From positions 1 through 64,000 of the forward strand of contig JAIRTL010000047.1 in NCBI GenBank assembly GCA_031254915.1: 64,000 nt of DNA. Reading direction: 5' to 3'. The DNA comes from Planctomycetota bacterium. GTDB taxonomy: Bacteria > Planctomycetota > SZUA-567. The notes beneath the pieces are model-generated. The model was not told the DNA's origin and did no database searches. It saw only the letters and a program-made list of their open reading frames with translations. Below are positions 42,577-51,253 of this stretch, piece by piece (position 1 is the first letter of the stretch; each line of letters opens with the position of its first letter). Made by a program: the position numbers and the translations under genes.

Positions 42577-43663
42577 ATACGCCGAATGCTCCGACGTCAT
42601 CGCGGGGCGCGGCGTCCATTTCTGCCCGCGCCTTGCGGAGCGGTATGAGGACGTCGGCCATGTCGGGGGGGAGGGGGGCCGTGAAGGCCATGCGCTCGCC
42701 GGTCGCGGGGTGGGTGAAGGCGAGCTTCCACGCGTGGAGCGCCTGGCGCGCGAGGATCGGCCTGGGGTTCCGGTGATGGAGGCCAGCCGGCCTGCCGGTG
42801 CGGTACAGCGCAAGCGCGTCCGCGGCGTCGGCGACGGTATAGACTTGGCGCCGCCCGTAGTCCCGGTCGCAGAGGACCGGCGCTCCGAGGTGGGCGAGGT
42901 GCACGCGCGCCTGGTGGGTGCGACCGGTTTCGAGATCGCAGCGCACCAGCGCGAGCGCGCCGTAATTCTCGAGCGTCCGGTAGCGGGTGACGGAGCGTCG
43001 GCCGCCGTTGGGAAGCACGGCGTGAAAGCGCCGGTCCCGGGGATTGCGGCCGATCCGGACCTCCACCCTGCCTTCAAGCGGCCTGGGCGCGCCTTCCGTG
43101 ATCGCCAGGTAGGTTTTCTCCACTTCCCTGGACGTGAACTGGCGCATAAGGGCGCTGTGGGCGCGGTCGTTCTTCGCCGCGACCAGGCAGCCGGAGGTGC
43201 CTTTGTCGAGGCGGTGGACGATTCCCGGCCTGAGCACGCCGCCGATGGCGGACAGGCTTTCGCCGTAATGGTGCAGGAGCGCGTTCACCAGGGTCCCGTC
43301 GGCATGGCCGGGCGAGGGGTGGGCGACCATGCCCGGGCGCTTGTCGATGACGATGAGATCGCCGTCCTCGTGGAGGACCGAAAGCGGCAGGTTTTCCGGT
43401 TCGAGGGAAAGCGGTTCCGGGGGGGGGATGCGTACGAGAACGCGCTCCCCCCCCTTCACCTTCCGGGATGCTTTTCGCGGCGCGCCGTCCATCAGGACAA
43501 GGCCGTCCTCGAGCAGCTTTTGCAGAAACGCCCGCGACCTGTCGGGAAGGAGTTCCGCCAGGGACTGGTCGAGCCGCCTGCCCGTGTGTTCCGGAGGCAC
43601 GGCGCATTCGATCGTTTCCGGCGTTTCGCCGGTGTCATCCGCAACGTTCCCGTTCGCCGGCAT
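42575..43663 (-). CDS. rluD: RluA-family 23S rRNA pseudouridine synthase (RluD-like)
   Basis: 362 residues. S4-type RNA-binding start (RLDQSLAELLPDRSRAFLQKLL), then the catalytic domain with GIVHRLDKGTSGCLVAAKN (catalytic Asp in HRLDxxTSG), CDLETGRTHQARVHLAHLG and HAWKLAFTHPATGE. It isomerises uridines in rRNA. The ATG overlaps the stop of the upstream secreted hydrolase gene by one base (TGATG), so translation is coupled. The stop codon lies within the repeat element at 42450. Confidence 0.92.
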   Translation of the reverse strand: MPANGNVADDTGETPETIECAVPPEHTGRRLDQSLAELLPDRSRAFLQKLLEDGLVLMDGAPRKASRKVKGGERVLVRIPPPEPLSLEPENLPLSVLHEDGDLIVIDKRPGMVAHPSPGHADGTLVNALLHHYGESLSAIGGVLRPGIVHRLDKGTSGCLVAAKNDRAHSALMRQFTSREVEKTYLAITEGAPRPLEGRVEVRIGRNPRDRRFHAVLPNGGRRSVTRYRTLENYGALALVRCDLETGRTHQARVHLAHLGAPVLCDRDYGRRQVYTVADAADALALYRTGRPAGLHHRNPRPILARQALHAWKLAFTHPATGERMAFTAPLPPDMADVLIPLRKARAEMDAAPRDDVGAFGV

Positions 43664-44982
43664 CAGGGCAGTATCGCCTCCAGGTCGATCGCCTCCGCCA
43701 TCTTGAGAAGGCCGGCGCGGTTCGGATGCAGCCAGTCGGGTTCGAGCCCGAAGCTGCTGTCGGGGCCGTAGGCCGGGCGCAGCATCCCCGTTTCCGGATC
43801 GAGCGTCGCCGCGTCGAACTCGATGACGCCGTCGAAAATGTCGGTCGAGCGGATGAAGGCGTTCAACTCCCGGCGCTTGGCGTCGATCGCGGCGGCGCCG
43901 TATTCGCCGATTGTGGAGTTTTTGGACGAGACCAGGGTGCAGGCGAATATGCGCACCCCGGGGGCGGCGCGGCGGATGCGCTGGACGGTGTCGCGCATGC
44001 CGTTCTCGACCTCCTTGGCGCTCCGGCCGCCGGTGTGCAGGTCGTTGATGCCTTCGAGCCAGAGCACCGCGCTGACGCCGGAAAGCGAGAGCAGGTCGCG
44101 TTCGAGCCGGTCCTTCACCGAGGGGCCGCCGTTGTAGGGGGAGTCGGGACCGTAGACGTCGGGACCGACCACTTCGTTCCCCGAAATGCCAGCGTTCACC
44201 ACCGAGACCGAATTGCCGTATTTGGCGTGCATGAAGCGGGACAGCTCGTCCGGCCAGCGGTCGTCGCCGTTGATGGTGCTGTAGTGCCCGTCCGTGATCG
44301 AATCGCCGAGGCAGACGACGACCTTCGTCTCCGACGGCGCCAGCATGTCCACCGCGTCGACGAAGAACCAGGAGACGGCGCTGAACGGGAAGGCGGCGTC
44401 GCTCTCGTTCGAGCCGAGGGATCCGGCCCTGGGCCAGGAGATGTAGTTGGTGCTGAGGCCGAGCGCGTGCCAGGTCATTGGCCCGCTTTCGCCTGCGACG
44501 TGGAGGCTGACGGCGAGTTTTTTTCCGTAAAGATACTTCACCGGAATGTCCTTCGCGAACGGAAGCGCAACGGCGTCGCTCCACGCCGAGCCTCCGGGCG
44601 GTATCGTGACCGACTTGCCGCCGCCGAAGGTGACGGGCGTGTTCGTCCCCGCGACGATCGCGCCGGCGGCCTGATGGAGGCCGGCGAAGGCGCCGTCTAT
44701 GGTGAGCGGCTTCGCCCCGTAGGCGTTGGTGAAGCGGATGCGCGCCATGTCGCCCCAGATGTTCGGTTTGACAAGCATGCGGAAGGATTGGTCCACCGCG
44801 CCCTGTTCCGGATCGGGGAAGGCGAGGCTCAGGTCGGGTTGGGCCATGGGGTAGCCGACGGGGTAGGGGCCCTGGACGGAGGCGGTCCAGCTGGTCCGCC
44901 ATTCGAGCGCCGACGCCTGGAGCGTCATGAGCAGGGCGAAAAGGGCGGCGAAAACAATCATTGTCCCGCGTGTGCGTTTCAT
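43663..44982 (-). CDS. Secreted SGNH/GDSL-type hydrolase
   Basis: 439 residues with a signal peptide (TMIVFAALFALLMTLQASA). An N-terminal beta-rich domain of about 190 residues precedes the SGNH core: block I VVVCLGDSITDG (catalytic Ser), VVNAGISGNEV (Gly), LWLEGINDLH (Asn) and EPDWLHPNRAG (Asp and His). Such enzymes deacylate or deacetylate carbohydrates, which fits the sugar-uptake genes of the window. Exported to periplasm or beyond. Coupled by overlap to rluD, an unrelated cytoplasmic enzyme. Confidence 0.9.
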   Translation of the reverse strand: MKRTRGTMIVFAALFALLMTLQASALEWRTSWTASVQGPYPVGYPMAQPDLSLAFPDPEQGAVDQSFRMLVKPNIWGDMARIRFTNAYGAKPLTIDGAFAGLHQAAGAIVAGTNTPVTFGGGKSVTIPPGGSAWSDAVALPFAKDIPVKYLYGKKLAVSLHVAGESGPMTWHALGLSTNYISWPRAGSLGSNESDAAFPFSAVSWFFVDAVDMLAPSETKVVVCLGDSITDGHYSTINGDDRWPDELSRFMHAKYGNSVSVVNAGISGNEVVGPDVYGPDSPYNGGPSVKDRLERDLLSLSGVSAVLWLEGINDLHTGGRSAKEVENGMRDTVQRIRRAAPGVRIFACTLVSSKNSTIGEYGAAAIDAKRRELNAFIRSTDIFDGVIEFDAATLDPETGMLRPAYGPDSSFGLEPDWLHPNRAGLLKMAEAIDLEAILP

Positions 44983-45070
44983 CGTTCTCTCCTCTCGAAA
45001 AAGGAACGCCGGAAACGGCCGGCCGCCGGGCGGGCTCTCCTGCCCGTCCGGTCCGGAGTATGGACAGTCT

Positions 45071-46819
45071 TCAGATTTTCAGGCCAAGCAGATCCTGCGC
45101 GGCGGCGCGCAGGCAGTTGCGGACGTCACGCGCCGACGAGAGGGAGGCGACGTCGTCGGCGACTTTTTCTGCGGCGGTCAGGGACGCGCTCCGGATGATT
45201 TTTTTCACCTCGGGGATCTGCGGCGGACTGACGGAGAACGTCCGCAGGCCGAGGCCGAGGAGATAGAGGACGAACAGCGGATCGCCGGCCATTTCGCCGC
45301 ACAGGCTGACCGGGACATGGTTCGCTTTCGCCGTTTCGATAACGTACTTGAGGACCCGAAGCACCGAAGGGTGGTCGGGACGGAAGATGTGCGCGACCTG
45401 CTCGTTGGTGCGGTCCACCGCGAGCAGATACTGGGTGAGGTCGTTGGTGCCGATCGAAAAGTATTCGGAGATGTCACAGAACTGGTCGATCGTGATCGCG
45501 ACGGACGGCACCTCGACCATGATCCCGACCTTCATGTGCGGGTCGTAGGGGATGCCTTCGTCGGCGAGCCGCTCCTGGATGCTCCGGACCATGCGCATGA
45601 CCTTCTGGACCTCTTCGCGCGACGACACCATGGGGATGATCATCTTGACCTCGCCAAAGGCGGAGGCGCGGCAGATGGCGCGGATCTGGGCGCGGAAGAT
45701 GTCCGGGTTCGCGAGGCAATAGCGTACCGCCCTGAGGCCCAGGCCGGGATTCTTTTCAAGATAGAGCCGGTCGTGGTCCTGGAGCTGGAACGCCTTGTCG
45801 GAGCCGAGGTCGAGCGTGCGGATGGTGACCGGGCGCCCGCCCAGCGCCTTCACGACCCGGGAATAGGCGGCGAAATGCGTCTCCTCGTCGGGGACGCCCT
45901 GATTGTCGATATAGATGAATTCCGTGCGGTAGAGGCCGATGCCGTCGGCGCCGTTCTTGAGGACGGATTCGGATTCGTGCGGGAATTCGATATTCCCCTG
46001 GACGTGCACCCGGCAGCCGTCGAGGGTGACGGCGGGCTGGCTGGCCTCGGCGAGCAGTTCGGCGCCGAATTTGTGGAAGTCGGAGCGCACCTTCTCGTAC
46101 GTTTCCCTGGTGCTTTCCGTGGGCTGGATGATGAGGATGCCGCGGCTGCCGTCGAGGATGACCTCGGTCCCGGGCTGGATGGTGTCGGAGACGCTCCCGA
46201 GGCCGACGACGGCCGGAAGCTCCCGCGCGCGGGCGACGATGGCGGTGTGGCCGGTGGTGCCGCCGATGTCGGTGGCGAAGCCGAGGATGCGCTCGCGGTC
46301 CATGCCGGCCGTCTGCGACGGGGTGAGGTCGTGCGCGATCACCACCACCTCCCGGGCGAGGGAATGAAGCTCCTCGTAGTGACGCCCGAGGATCGCCTTG
46401 AGCAGGCGGCGTTCGATGTCCTGGATGTCGTTGATGCGCGGATTGAGGAACGGCTTTCCCTTGAGGCCGCGGACGTATTCGCCGAAGGTGCATTGGACCG
46501 CGTATTCGGCGGTCATGCGGTTGCGCTGGATTCGGCGGAGGACTTCGTTATGGAGGGACGGATCGGAGAGTATGAGGATGTGCGCCTCGAAAATGGAGCC
46601 GACGTCCTGCATGGCCTCGGACTGGACGCGGCTTTTCAGTTCCTCGATTTCCGCCTGGGCGGTGCCGACCGCCTGCTGGAAGCGCTCCACCTCGCCCGGG
46701 ATCATCTCTTCGTCGGAAAGATACGACGGCGGGAGCTTCGACTCCACCGAGCCGAGAACATAGGCGGGGCCGATGGCCACGCCCTGGGATACCGGTATGC
46801 CTTTGATGATCGTTTCCAT
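45071..46819 (-). CDS. ptsI: Phosphoenolpyruvate-protein phosphotransferase, PTS enzyme I
   Basis: 582 residues. The phospho-His loop is GGTTGHTAIVARARELPAVVG with His191 (E. coli His189). The PEP-binding barrel shows NGADGIGLYRTEFIYI, GLRAVRYCLANPDIFRAQ, FSIGTNDLTQYLLAVDR and the active Cys in VSLCGEMAGDPLF. It starts the PTS phosphate chain from PEP to HPr. No ptsH or sugar EII is next to it, so it may feed a regulatory PTS. It has its own promoter in the divergent region before bamA. Confidence 0.95.
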   Translation of the reverse strand: METIIKGIPVSQGVAIGPAYVLGSVESKLPPSYLSDEEMIPGEVERFQQAVGTAQAEIEELKSRVQSEAMQDVGSIFEAHILILSDPSLHNEVLRRIQRNRMTAEYAVQCTFGEYVRGLKGKPFLNPRINDIQDIERRLLKAILGRHYEELHSLAREVVVIAHDLTPSQTAGMDRERILGFATDIGGTTGHTAIVARARELPAVVGLGSVSDTIQPGTEVILDGSRGILIIQPTESTRETYEKVRSDFHKFGAELLAEASQPAVTLDGCRVHVQGNIEFPHESESVLKNGADGIGLYRTEFIYIDNQGVPDEETHFAAYSRVVKALGGRPVTIRTLDLGSDKAFQLQDHDRLYLEKNPGLGLRAVRYCLANPDIFRAQIRAICRASAFGEVKMIIPMVSSREEVQKVMRMVRSIQERLADEGIPYDPHMKVGIMVEVPSVAITIDQFCDISEYFSIGTNDLTQYLLAVDRTNEQVAHIFRPDHPSVLRVLKYVIETAKANHVPVSLCGEMAGDPLFVLYLLGLGLRTFSVSPPQIPEVKKIIRSASLTAAEKVADDVASLSSARDVRNCLRAAAQDLLGLKI

Positions 46820-46882
46820 GGACCGGGTTCATTTCCTGCACGGAATGAATCGACGATGTCTCGAACGAGCCGGCGCGCCGTT

Positions 46883-46911
46883 ATCATATTCCCGTCGGTC
46901 GCGCTTGTCCA
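46883..46911 (-). promoter_or_regulatory. Sigma-70 type promoter for ptsI
   Basis: On the minus strand TGGACA (complement of 46906-46911), 17 bases, TATGAT (complement of 46883-46888), about 64 bases before the ptsI ATG. Confidence 0.5.
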
Positions 46912-46927
46912 GGCATTTTACATCCGC

Positions 46928-46942
46928 ATGAAAACGTTTCAT
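46928..46942 (-). promoter_or_regulatory. LacI/CcpA-like palindromic site upstream of ptsI
   Basis: ATGAAAACGTTTCAT, a near-palindrome with central CG, 17 bases upstream of the predicted ptsI -35 box. It resembles LacI-family and cre sites, with one base fewer than the cre consensus. Binding by one of the LacI proteins is only a possibility. Confidence 0.35.
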
Positions 46943-46971
46943 CCTCAACCGGAAATGACGCGGGTAGCGCA

Positions 46972-47000
46972 TTGCGCGGGGTGGGGCGAATTCCTATAAT
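46972..47000 (+). promoter_or_regulatory. Promoter facing bamA
   Basis: TTGCGC (46972-46977), 17 bases, perfect TATAAT (46995-47000). It faces bamA but lies almost 500 bases before its start codon. Confidence 0.5.
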
Positions 47001-47498
47001 ATCCATAATGGAGAGAAGGACCCGTTGCGCGGGGCGGACGGCGGAGCCGCCGGTCCGCGCGGGAGAAAGCCCCCGGCGCCATGCCGCGACCGATCCTCAG
47101 GGTGGTGTCCGTTCCCGTTGCCGGGAGCGCGCCGACTCTGGCGACGCCGCGCGGCGGGGAAAAAATGAAAGCGTGATTTCAGTCGAAAAAAGTTGAATCG
47201 TTCGGGCGAGAGGTCCGATAAAGAAACCAGGATTCCTGATCATTTGGAATGATCCCCGGTTTGTCGGTCCGCGCTCGGCGATGTTTACGGCGCCTTTCGC
47301 CATGGGAACGACGGACGTTCGCGAACCCATTGAGGCCGTGCATGGACGCGACGTCCGACGTCATGCCGTCACCGGGACGACGAGAAAAATCGTGGGTATC
47401 CGAGGAGGATGCGGAGGCTGGGGCGACAGTACGAACAGTTCCATATTTGTCGCGGAAAAACGCTCCGCTCCTGGCGAACGGCATGGGGGATTTGAGGA
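47001..47498 (+). other. Long untranslated-looking leader before bamA
   Basis: 498 bases with no convincing gene. It holds a strong GC hairpin (GCGGAC and GGCGG paired with GCCG and GTCCGC, about 47034-47059) and several short Arg-rich frames that look like chance. It may be a regulatory leader or contain a small RNA; nothing familiar was recognised. Confidence 0.3.
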
Positions 47499-50165
47499 AT
47501 GTCGATAAAATTTGGCGCATGGCTGGCCGTGGCGTGTCTCGTCGCCGTTTTTGCCCTGGCCGGACAGCGCGCTTTCTCCGCCGAGGATTATTACGGCGGT
47601 CCGGCGGCCGACGCCGGCGACGAATACGACTACTTCGGTCCGGCCCCGGACTCCGACCCGGAAATGACTTTTCCCGACCAGCAGGGCGCATACGCCGGCC
47701 CGACCTCCATTGAAGGCCCCGAAGCCGGCGGCGCCATGATCGTCGCGATCGAGGTCGTCAATACGGTGACCACGACCCCCGAACAGGTGCGCTACCGCAT
47801 GTCCACCCGCGTCGGGCATCCCCTTGACGAAGACATCCTCGACGGCGACTTCCAGCGCCTTACCGCCATGGGCGTGTTCGACGACATCCAGATCCGCAAG
47901 GAATTCGTCGACGGCGGCGTCAGGATCGTGGTCGCCGTGCGCGAGAAGGACGTCATCCGCCGGATCGATTTCCGCGGACAGCAGCAGACCCGCGTCCGCA
48001 AGCTCCGCTCTCTCATCGAAAGCAAGGTCGGTGAGCGCTACGACGTCGGCAAGGGCAACCGCGACCGCCTCGCCATTCAGGACTTCCTGCAAAAGGAATA
48101 TTATTATTTCAGCGAGGTCGACGTGAACGTCGAGCCGTTCGAAGACGGCGTCCGCTTGGTGTTCGATGTCCAGGAAGGCGGCAGGATGTACGTCGCCGAT
48201 ATCGTTTTCCGCGGCAACACCGTTTTCACCCGCAAGGAGCTCCTGGCGAAGATGGAGACCAAGCGCTCCGGCATCATTTCCCGGGGCAAGTTCCTGCGTC
48301 GTGCCTTCGAGCGCGACCTCGAGCGCATCCGCATGTCGTACCTCGACAAGGGCTACCTCGACGTCCGGGTGATCGAGCGCCCGTTCGAAATCACCGCCAA
48401 CACGCCGAGAAACCGCTGGCAGCGCCGCGACGCCTTCATCCACATCGACATCGACGAAGGCGAACAGTACCGCGTCGGCGCCGTCCACTTCGACTTCATC
48501 CGTTCCACCCTGGTTCCGGAGGAGCGGATCCGCCAGACCATCAAGACCATGCCCGGCGCGGTGTACAGCCCGATCACGCTGCAGGAAGACGCGATGAAGA
48601 TCCGCGACGTCTACGGCCGGTATCCGAACTCGCGCTACTTCACCCGCGTCGTTCCGGAACCGGAAATCACCGAGGACGGCCTGGTGATGGACGTCACCTT
48701 CTCCATCATCGAAAGCCCCGAGGTCACCATCGAGGGCATCCGCGTCACCGGCCTCACCCACACCAAGGAAGTCGTGGTGATGCGCGAATTCGAGCTCTTT
48801 CCGGGCGAAAAGGTCGATTCGCGCCGGCTGAACCGTTCCAAGGAAAACATCGAAAACCTCGGCTACTTCAGGGAACGGCCCGCCGTGGAGGTTCGAGAAG
48901 GCTCCGCGCCGGATCGCGCCATCCTCGTCGCCGAGCTCGAGGAAATCCCCACCGGCCGCATCACCGCCGGCGTCGGCGTCTCCTCCGAGGACAACGTGGT
49001 CGGCTCCATCGGCATTTCGCAGCGCAATTTCGATTACAAGGACTTCCCCAAGTCGTTCCGCGACCTCTACACCGGCAAGTCGTTCCGCGGCGCCGGGCAG
49101 TCGTTCTCCGCCAACGTGTCGGCGGGCAAGTACACGCAGAACTATTCGGTGAGCTTCATGAATCCCTGGATTTTCGGCAAGCCGATCAGCATGTCCCTGT
49201 CCGCGCATTTCAGCGAGTACGAATACGACAACGACTACAGGGAACAGCGTTACGGCGCGACGGTCGCCTTCGGAAAAAAGCTCTTCGACATCCGGGAGCT
49301 CTCCGTCTCCGCCGGGTATCGCTTCGAGATCGTGAAGCTGGACAACTTCCATTGGCGGCATCCGCCGGAATACCACCGGCAGGAGGGTGCGCACAACGTG
49401 AGCCGCTGGATCGCCGGCATCAACTGGGACACCCGCGACAGCGTCTTCGAGCCGACCCGGGGCGCCATGGCGAGCGCGAACGTCGAACTCGCCGGCCGCG
49501 TCGCCGGCAGTTCCAAGGACTTCTGGCGCGCGTTCATGGGAGCGCAGTATTTCATCCCGCTCTACGTCGACAGCCAGGAACGGAACTGGTCTCTGGGCTT
49601 CCGCGCCGACGCGGCGCTCGCGCAGGCCTATGGCCGCGGCGACGGCAGGTACTATCATACGGATTATGACGCCGCTGGAAACCCGATAGCCCCGGGACCT
49701 AACAGCAACACCGGCATGAAAGATTATTCGCGCGAAGTGCCGTACTATGAGCGCTTCCATCTCGGCGGCGTCGGCTCCCTGAGGGGCTTCGACTTCCGCG
49801 GTGTGGGTCCGCGCTACTGGGACCACGAGGGATACGACACCAACGTCGGCGGCGAGGCGATGATCTCCGCGTCGGCCGAGTTCTTCTTCCCGATATGGGA
49901 CCGCATGGTGCGCGGCAGCGTTTTCTACGACGTCGGCACCGCGTGGCGCTATCTCGACGACCCGAGCTACAACAAGATTGTGGACAAGCAGGGCTTCAGG
50001 TCGACGGACACCAAGATGGAATGGCGGCACAGCGCCGGCATCGGCCTGCACATCAAGACGCCTCTTGGCCCGCAGCCGGTCCGCCTGTACTACTCGATAC
50101 CGATGAACAAGCAGGAAAACGACGAGGTGCAGAAATTCCAGTTCAGCATGGGAGCCATGTTCTAG
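47499..50165 (+). CDS. bamA: Outer-membrane protein assembly factor BamA
   Basis: 888 residues: signal peptide (LAVACLVAVFALAGQRAFSA), a short acidic linker, five POTRA domains over about residues 85-435 (GGRMYVADIVFRGNTVFTRK; EVTIEGIRVTGLTHTKEVVV) and an Omp85 barrel to the C-terminus, which ends in Phe (FSMGAMF) as outer-membrane barrels do. The barrel holds YERFHLGGVGSLRGFDFRGV, the conserved (V)RGF/Y motif that folds inside. It inserts beta-barrel proteins into the outer membrane. GGGGGA lies eight bases before the ATG. Head of the skp-lpx cluster. Confidence 0.95.
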   Translation: MSIKFGAWLAVACLVAVFALAGQRAFSAEDYYGGPAADAGDEYDYFGPAPDSDPEMTFPDQQGAYAGPTSIEGPEAGGAMIVAIEVVNTVTTTPEQVRYRMSTRVGHPLDEDILDGDFQRLTAMGVFDDIQIRKEFVDGGVRIVVAVREKDVIRRIDFRGQQQTRVRKLRSLIESKVGERYDVGKGNRDRLAIQDFLQKEYYYFSEVDVNVEPFEDGVRLVFDVQEGGRMYVADIVFRGNTVFTRKELLAKMETKRSGIISRGKFLRRAFERDLERIRMSYLDKGYLDVRVIERPFEITANTPRNRWQRRDAFIHIDIDEGEQYRVGAVHFDFIRSTLVPEERIRQTIKTMPGAVYSPITLQEDAMKIRDVYGRYPNSRYFTRVVPEPEITEDGLVMDVTFSIIESPEVTIEGIRVTGLTHTKEVVVMREFELFPGEKVDSRRLNRSKENIENLGYFRERPAVEVREGSAPDRAILVAELEEIPTGRITAGVGVSSEDNVVGSIGISQRNFDYKDFPKSFRDLYTGKSFRGAGQSFSANVSAGKYTQNYSVSFMNPWIFGKPISMSLSAHFSEYEYDNDYREQRYGATVAFGKKLFDIRELSVSAGYRFEIVKLDNFHWRHPPEYHRQEGAHNVSRWIAGINWDTRDSVFEPTRGAMASANVELAGRVAGSSKDFWRAFMGAQYFIPLYVDSQERNWSLGFRADAALAQAYGRGDGRYYHTDYDAAGNPIAPGPNSNTGMKDYSREVPYYERFHLGGVGSLRGFDFRGVGPRYWDHEGYDTNVGGEAMISASAEFFFPIWDRMVRGSVFYDVGTAWRYLDDPSYNKIVDKQGFRSTDTKMEWRHSAGIGLHIKTPLGPQPVRLYYSIPMNKQENDEVQKFQFSMGAMF

Positions 50166-50295
50166 CGAGTCGCGGCAACGGAATATGCGCAAAGGCCGCC
50201 CGGGGACGGGGAGAATTTCGGCGGTCCGAAGGCCGCCGCCGTCCGGCCGGGCGATGCGTCGCCGTCCGGGATGCGGTTGCGGAAAGGTTCTGTAG

Positions 50296-50323
50296 GCGGG
50301 CAGGCCGTTATGCGCCTGCCCGT
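50296..50323 (+). terminator. Hairpin after bamA, terminator-like
   Basis: GGGCAGGC and GCCTGCCC pair around an 8-base loop, 130 bases after the bamA stop, followed by GTTTCATT. The T-run is weak. A second GC hairpin (GGCGGGGC, CTTC, GCCCCGCC) lies at 50433-50452. The rest of the 394-base gap before the Skp gene shows nothing else. Confidence 0.45.
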
Positions 50324-50559
50324 TTCATTGCGTTGCGGCGGGATGGGGAGGGGCCGGCGCAGGGTCGGCGTTTTTGGCTTGCTTTATCGTTTCCCGCGGA
50401 TAGCATTGGCGCAAATTATCGGATAAAGTTGAGGCGGGGCCTTCGCCCCGCCGCCCCGGTTCGATCGGTTGGTTACCGCCCCCGGGTGCGCACGGCCTCC
50501 GCCGGCGCGAACCCGGCCGGACGGATGCGGCGCGCGGCAAGTCTTTAGAGGAGAGCGAA

Positions 50560-51201
50560 ATGCGGAACGTGAAGTGGGTTGTCCTGGCGGCGGTCGCCGT
50601 GGCCGCCATCGGTGCGGCGCGGGCTGGCGAGCAGGTCCAGGTCCCGGAAACGCGGCGCATCGGCGTCGTCTTCATTCAACAGGTGTTCCAGAACTACGCC
50701 TACGCCAAGGACACCGAAGAACGGCTGCGGACAACCTTCATGCCCGACCAGCAGCGGATCGAGGCCGAAATCGCGGGCGTCCAGGAAATGGAACGGGCGC
50801 TGCAGAACAACCCGATGTCGCCCGCCGGCAGCGCGCAATGGCGCAAGCGGATGATGGAGATCGAAACGAAAAAGGTCGAGGTCCAGGCCATGCAGGAGGA
50901 CTTCGGCAAGCGGGTCAGGGACGAGGAGGCCGTTTTCTGGCGCAACATGTACGAGGCGTTCCAGCGCTCCTGCCGCATCCTCGCCGATTATTACAAGTAC
51001 GACATCATCATCGCCGCGCCTGATCCGGCGCTGTCCGAGGAAGCCCTGCAGGCCATGGACCCCATGGCCATCCAGCAGGAAATCCTCATGCGCAGGATCC
51101 AGTACGTGAACGACGGCGCCAACCTGACCAAGTCGATCACCGACCTCCTGAACCATCGCTATCAGCAGCACCTTCAGGACCCCCAGAGGAATCCCCTCTA
51201 G
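50560..51201 (+). CDS. skp: OmpH/Skp-family periplasmic chaperone
   Basis: 213 residues with a signal peptide (VVLAAVAVAAIGAARAG). RRIGVVFIQQVFQNYAYAKD resembles the OmpH/Skp N-terminal strand (IGVVNxxxVF), followed by a long charged helical arm with about 100 residues of coiled-coil character. Skp carries unfolded outer-membrane proteins to the Bam complex, which fits its place between bamA and lpxD, the classical order. GAGGAGAG precedes the ATG. Confidence 0.85.
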   Translation: MRNVKWVVLAAVAVAAIGAARAGEQVQVPETRRIGVVFIQQVFQNYAYAKDTEERLRTTFMPDQQRIEAEIAGVQEMERALQNNPMSPAGSAQWRKRMMEIETKKVEVQAMQEDFGKRVRDEEAVFWRNMYEAFQRSCRILADYYKYDIIIAAPDPALSEEALQAMDPMAIQQEILMRRIQYVNDGANLTKSITDLLNHRYQQHLQDPQRNPL

Positions 51202-51253
51202 GGCGCGCGGCGACGGCGCAGATCCCGGCCCTCCCTCCGACGCAGGAAGACAG

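Noticed and set aside
47361-50192. Very long open frame antisense to bamA (over 900 codons), and similar ones antisense to the ABC genes at 15589-18282 and to cimA at 28452-30935
   Set aside because: They are complements of well-supported genes. High GC at third codon positions leaves such frames open; none has family motifs or a ribosome site.
50430-50480. tRNA-like GGTTCGATC stretch after bamA
   Set aside because: No acceptor stem, anticodon arm or CCA can be placed around it; it is a GC hairpin region.
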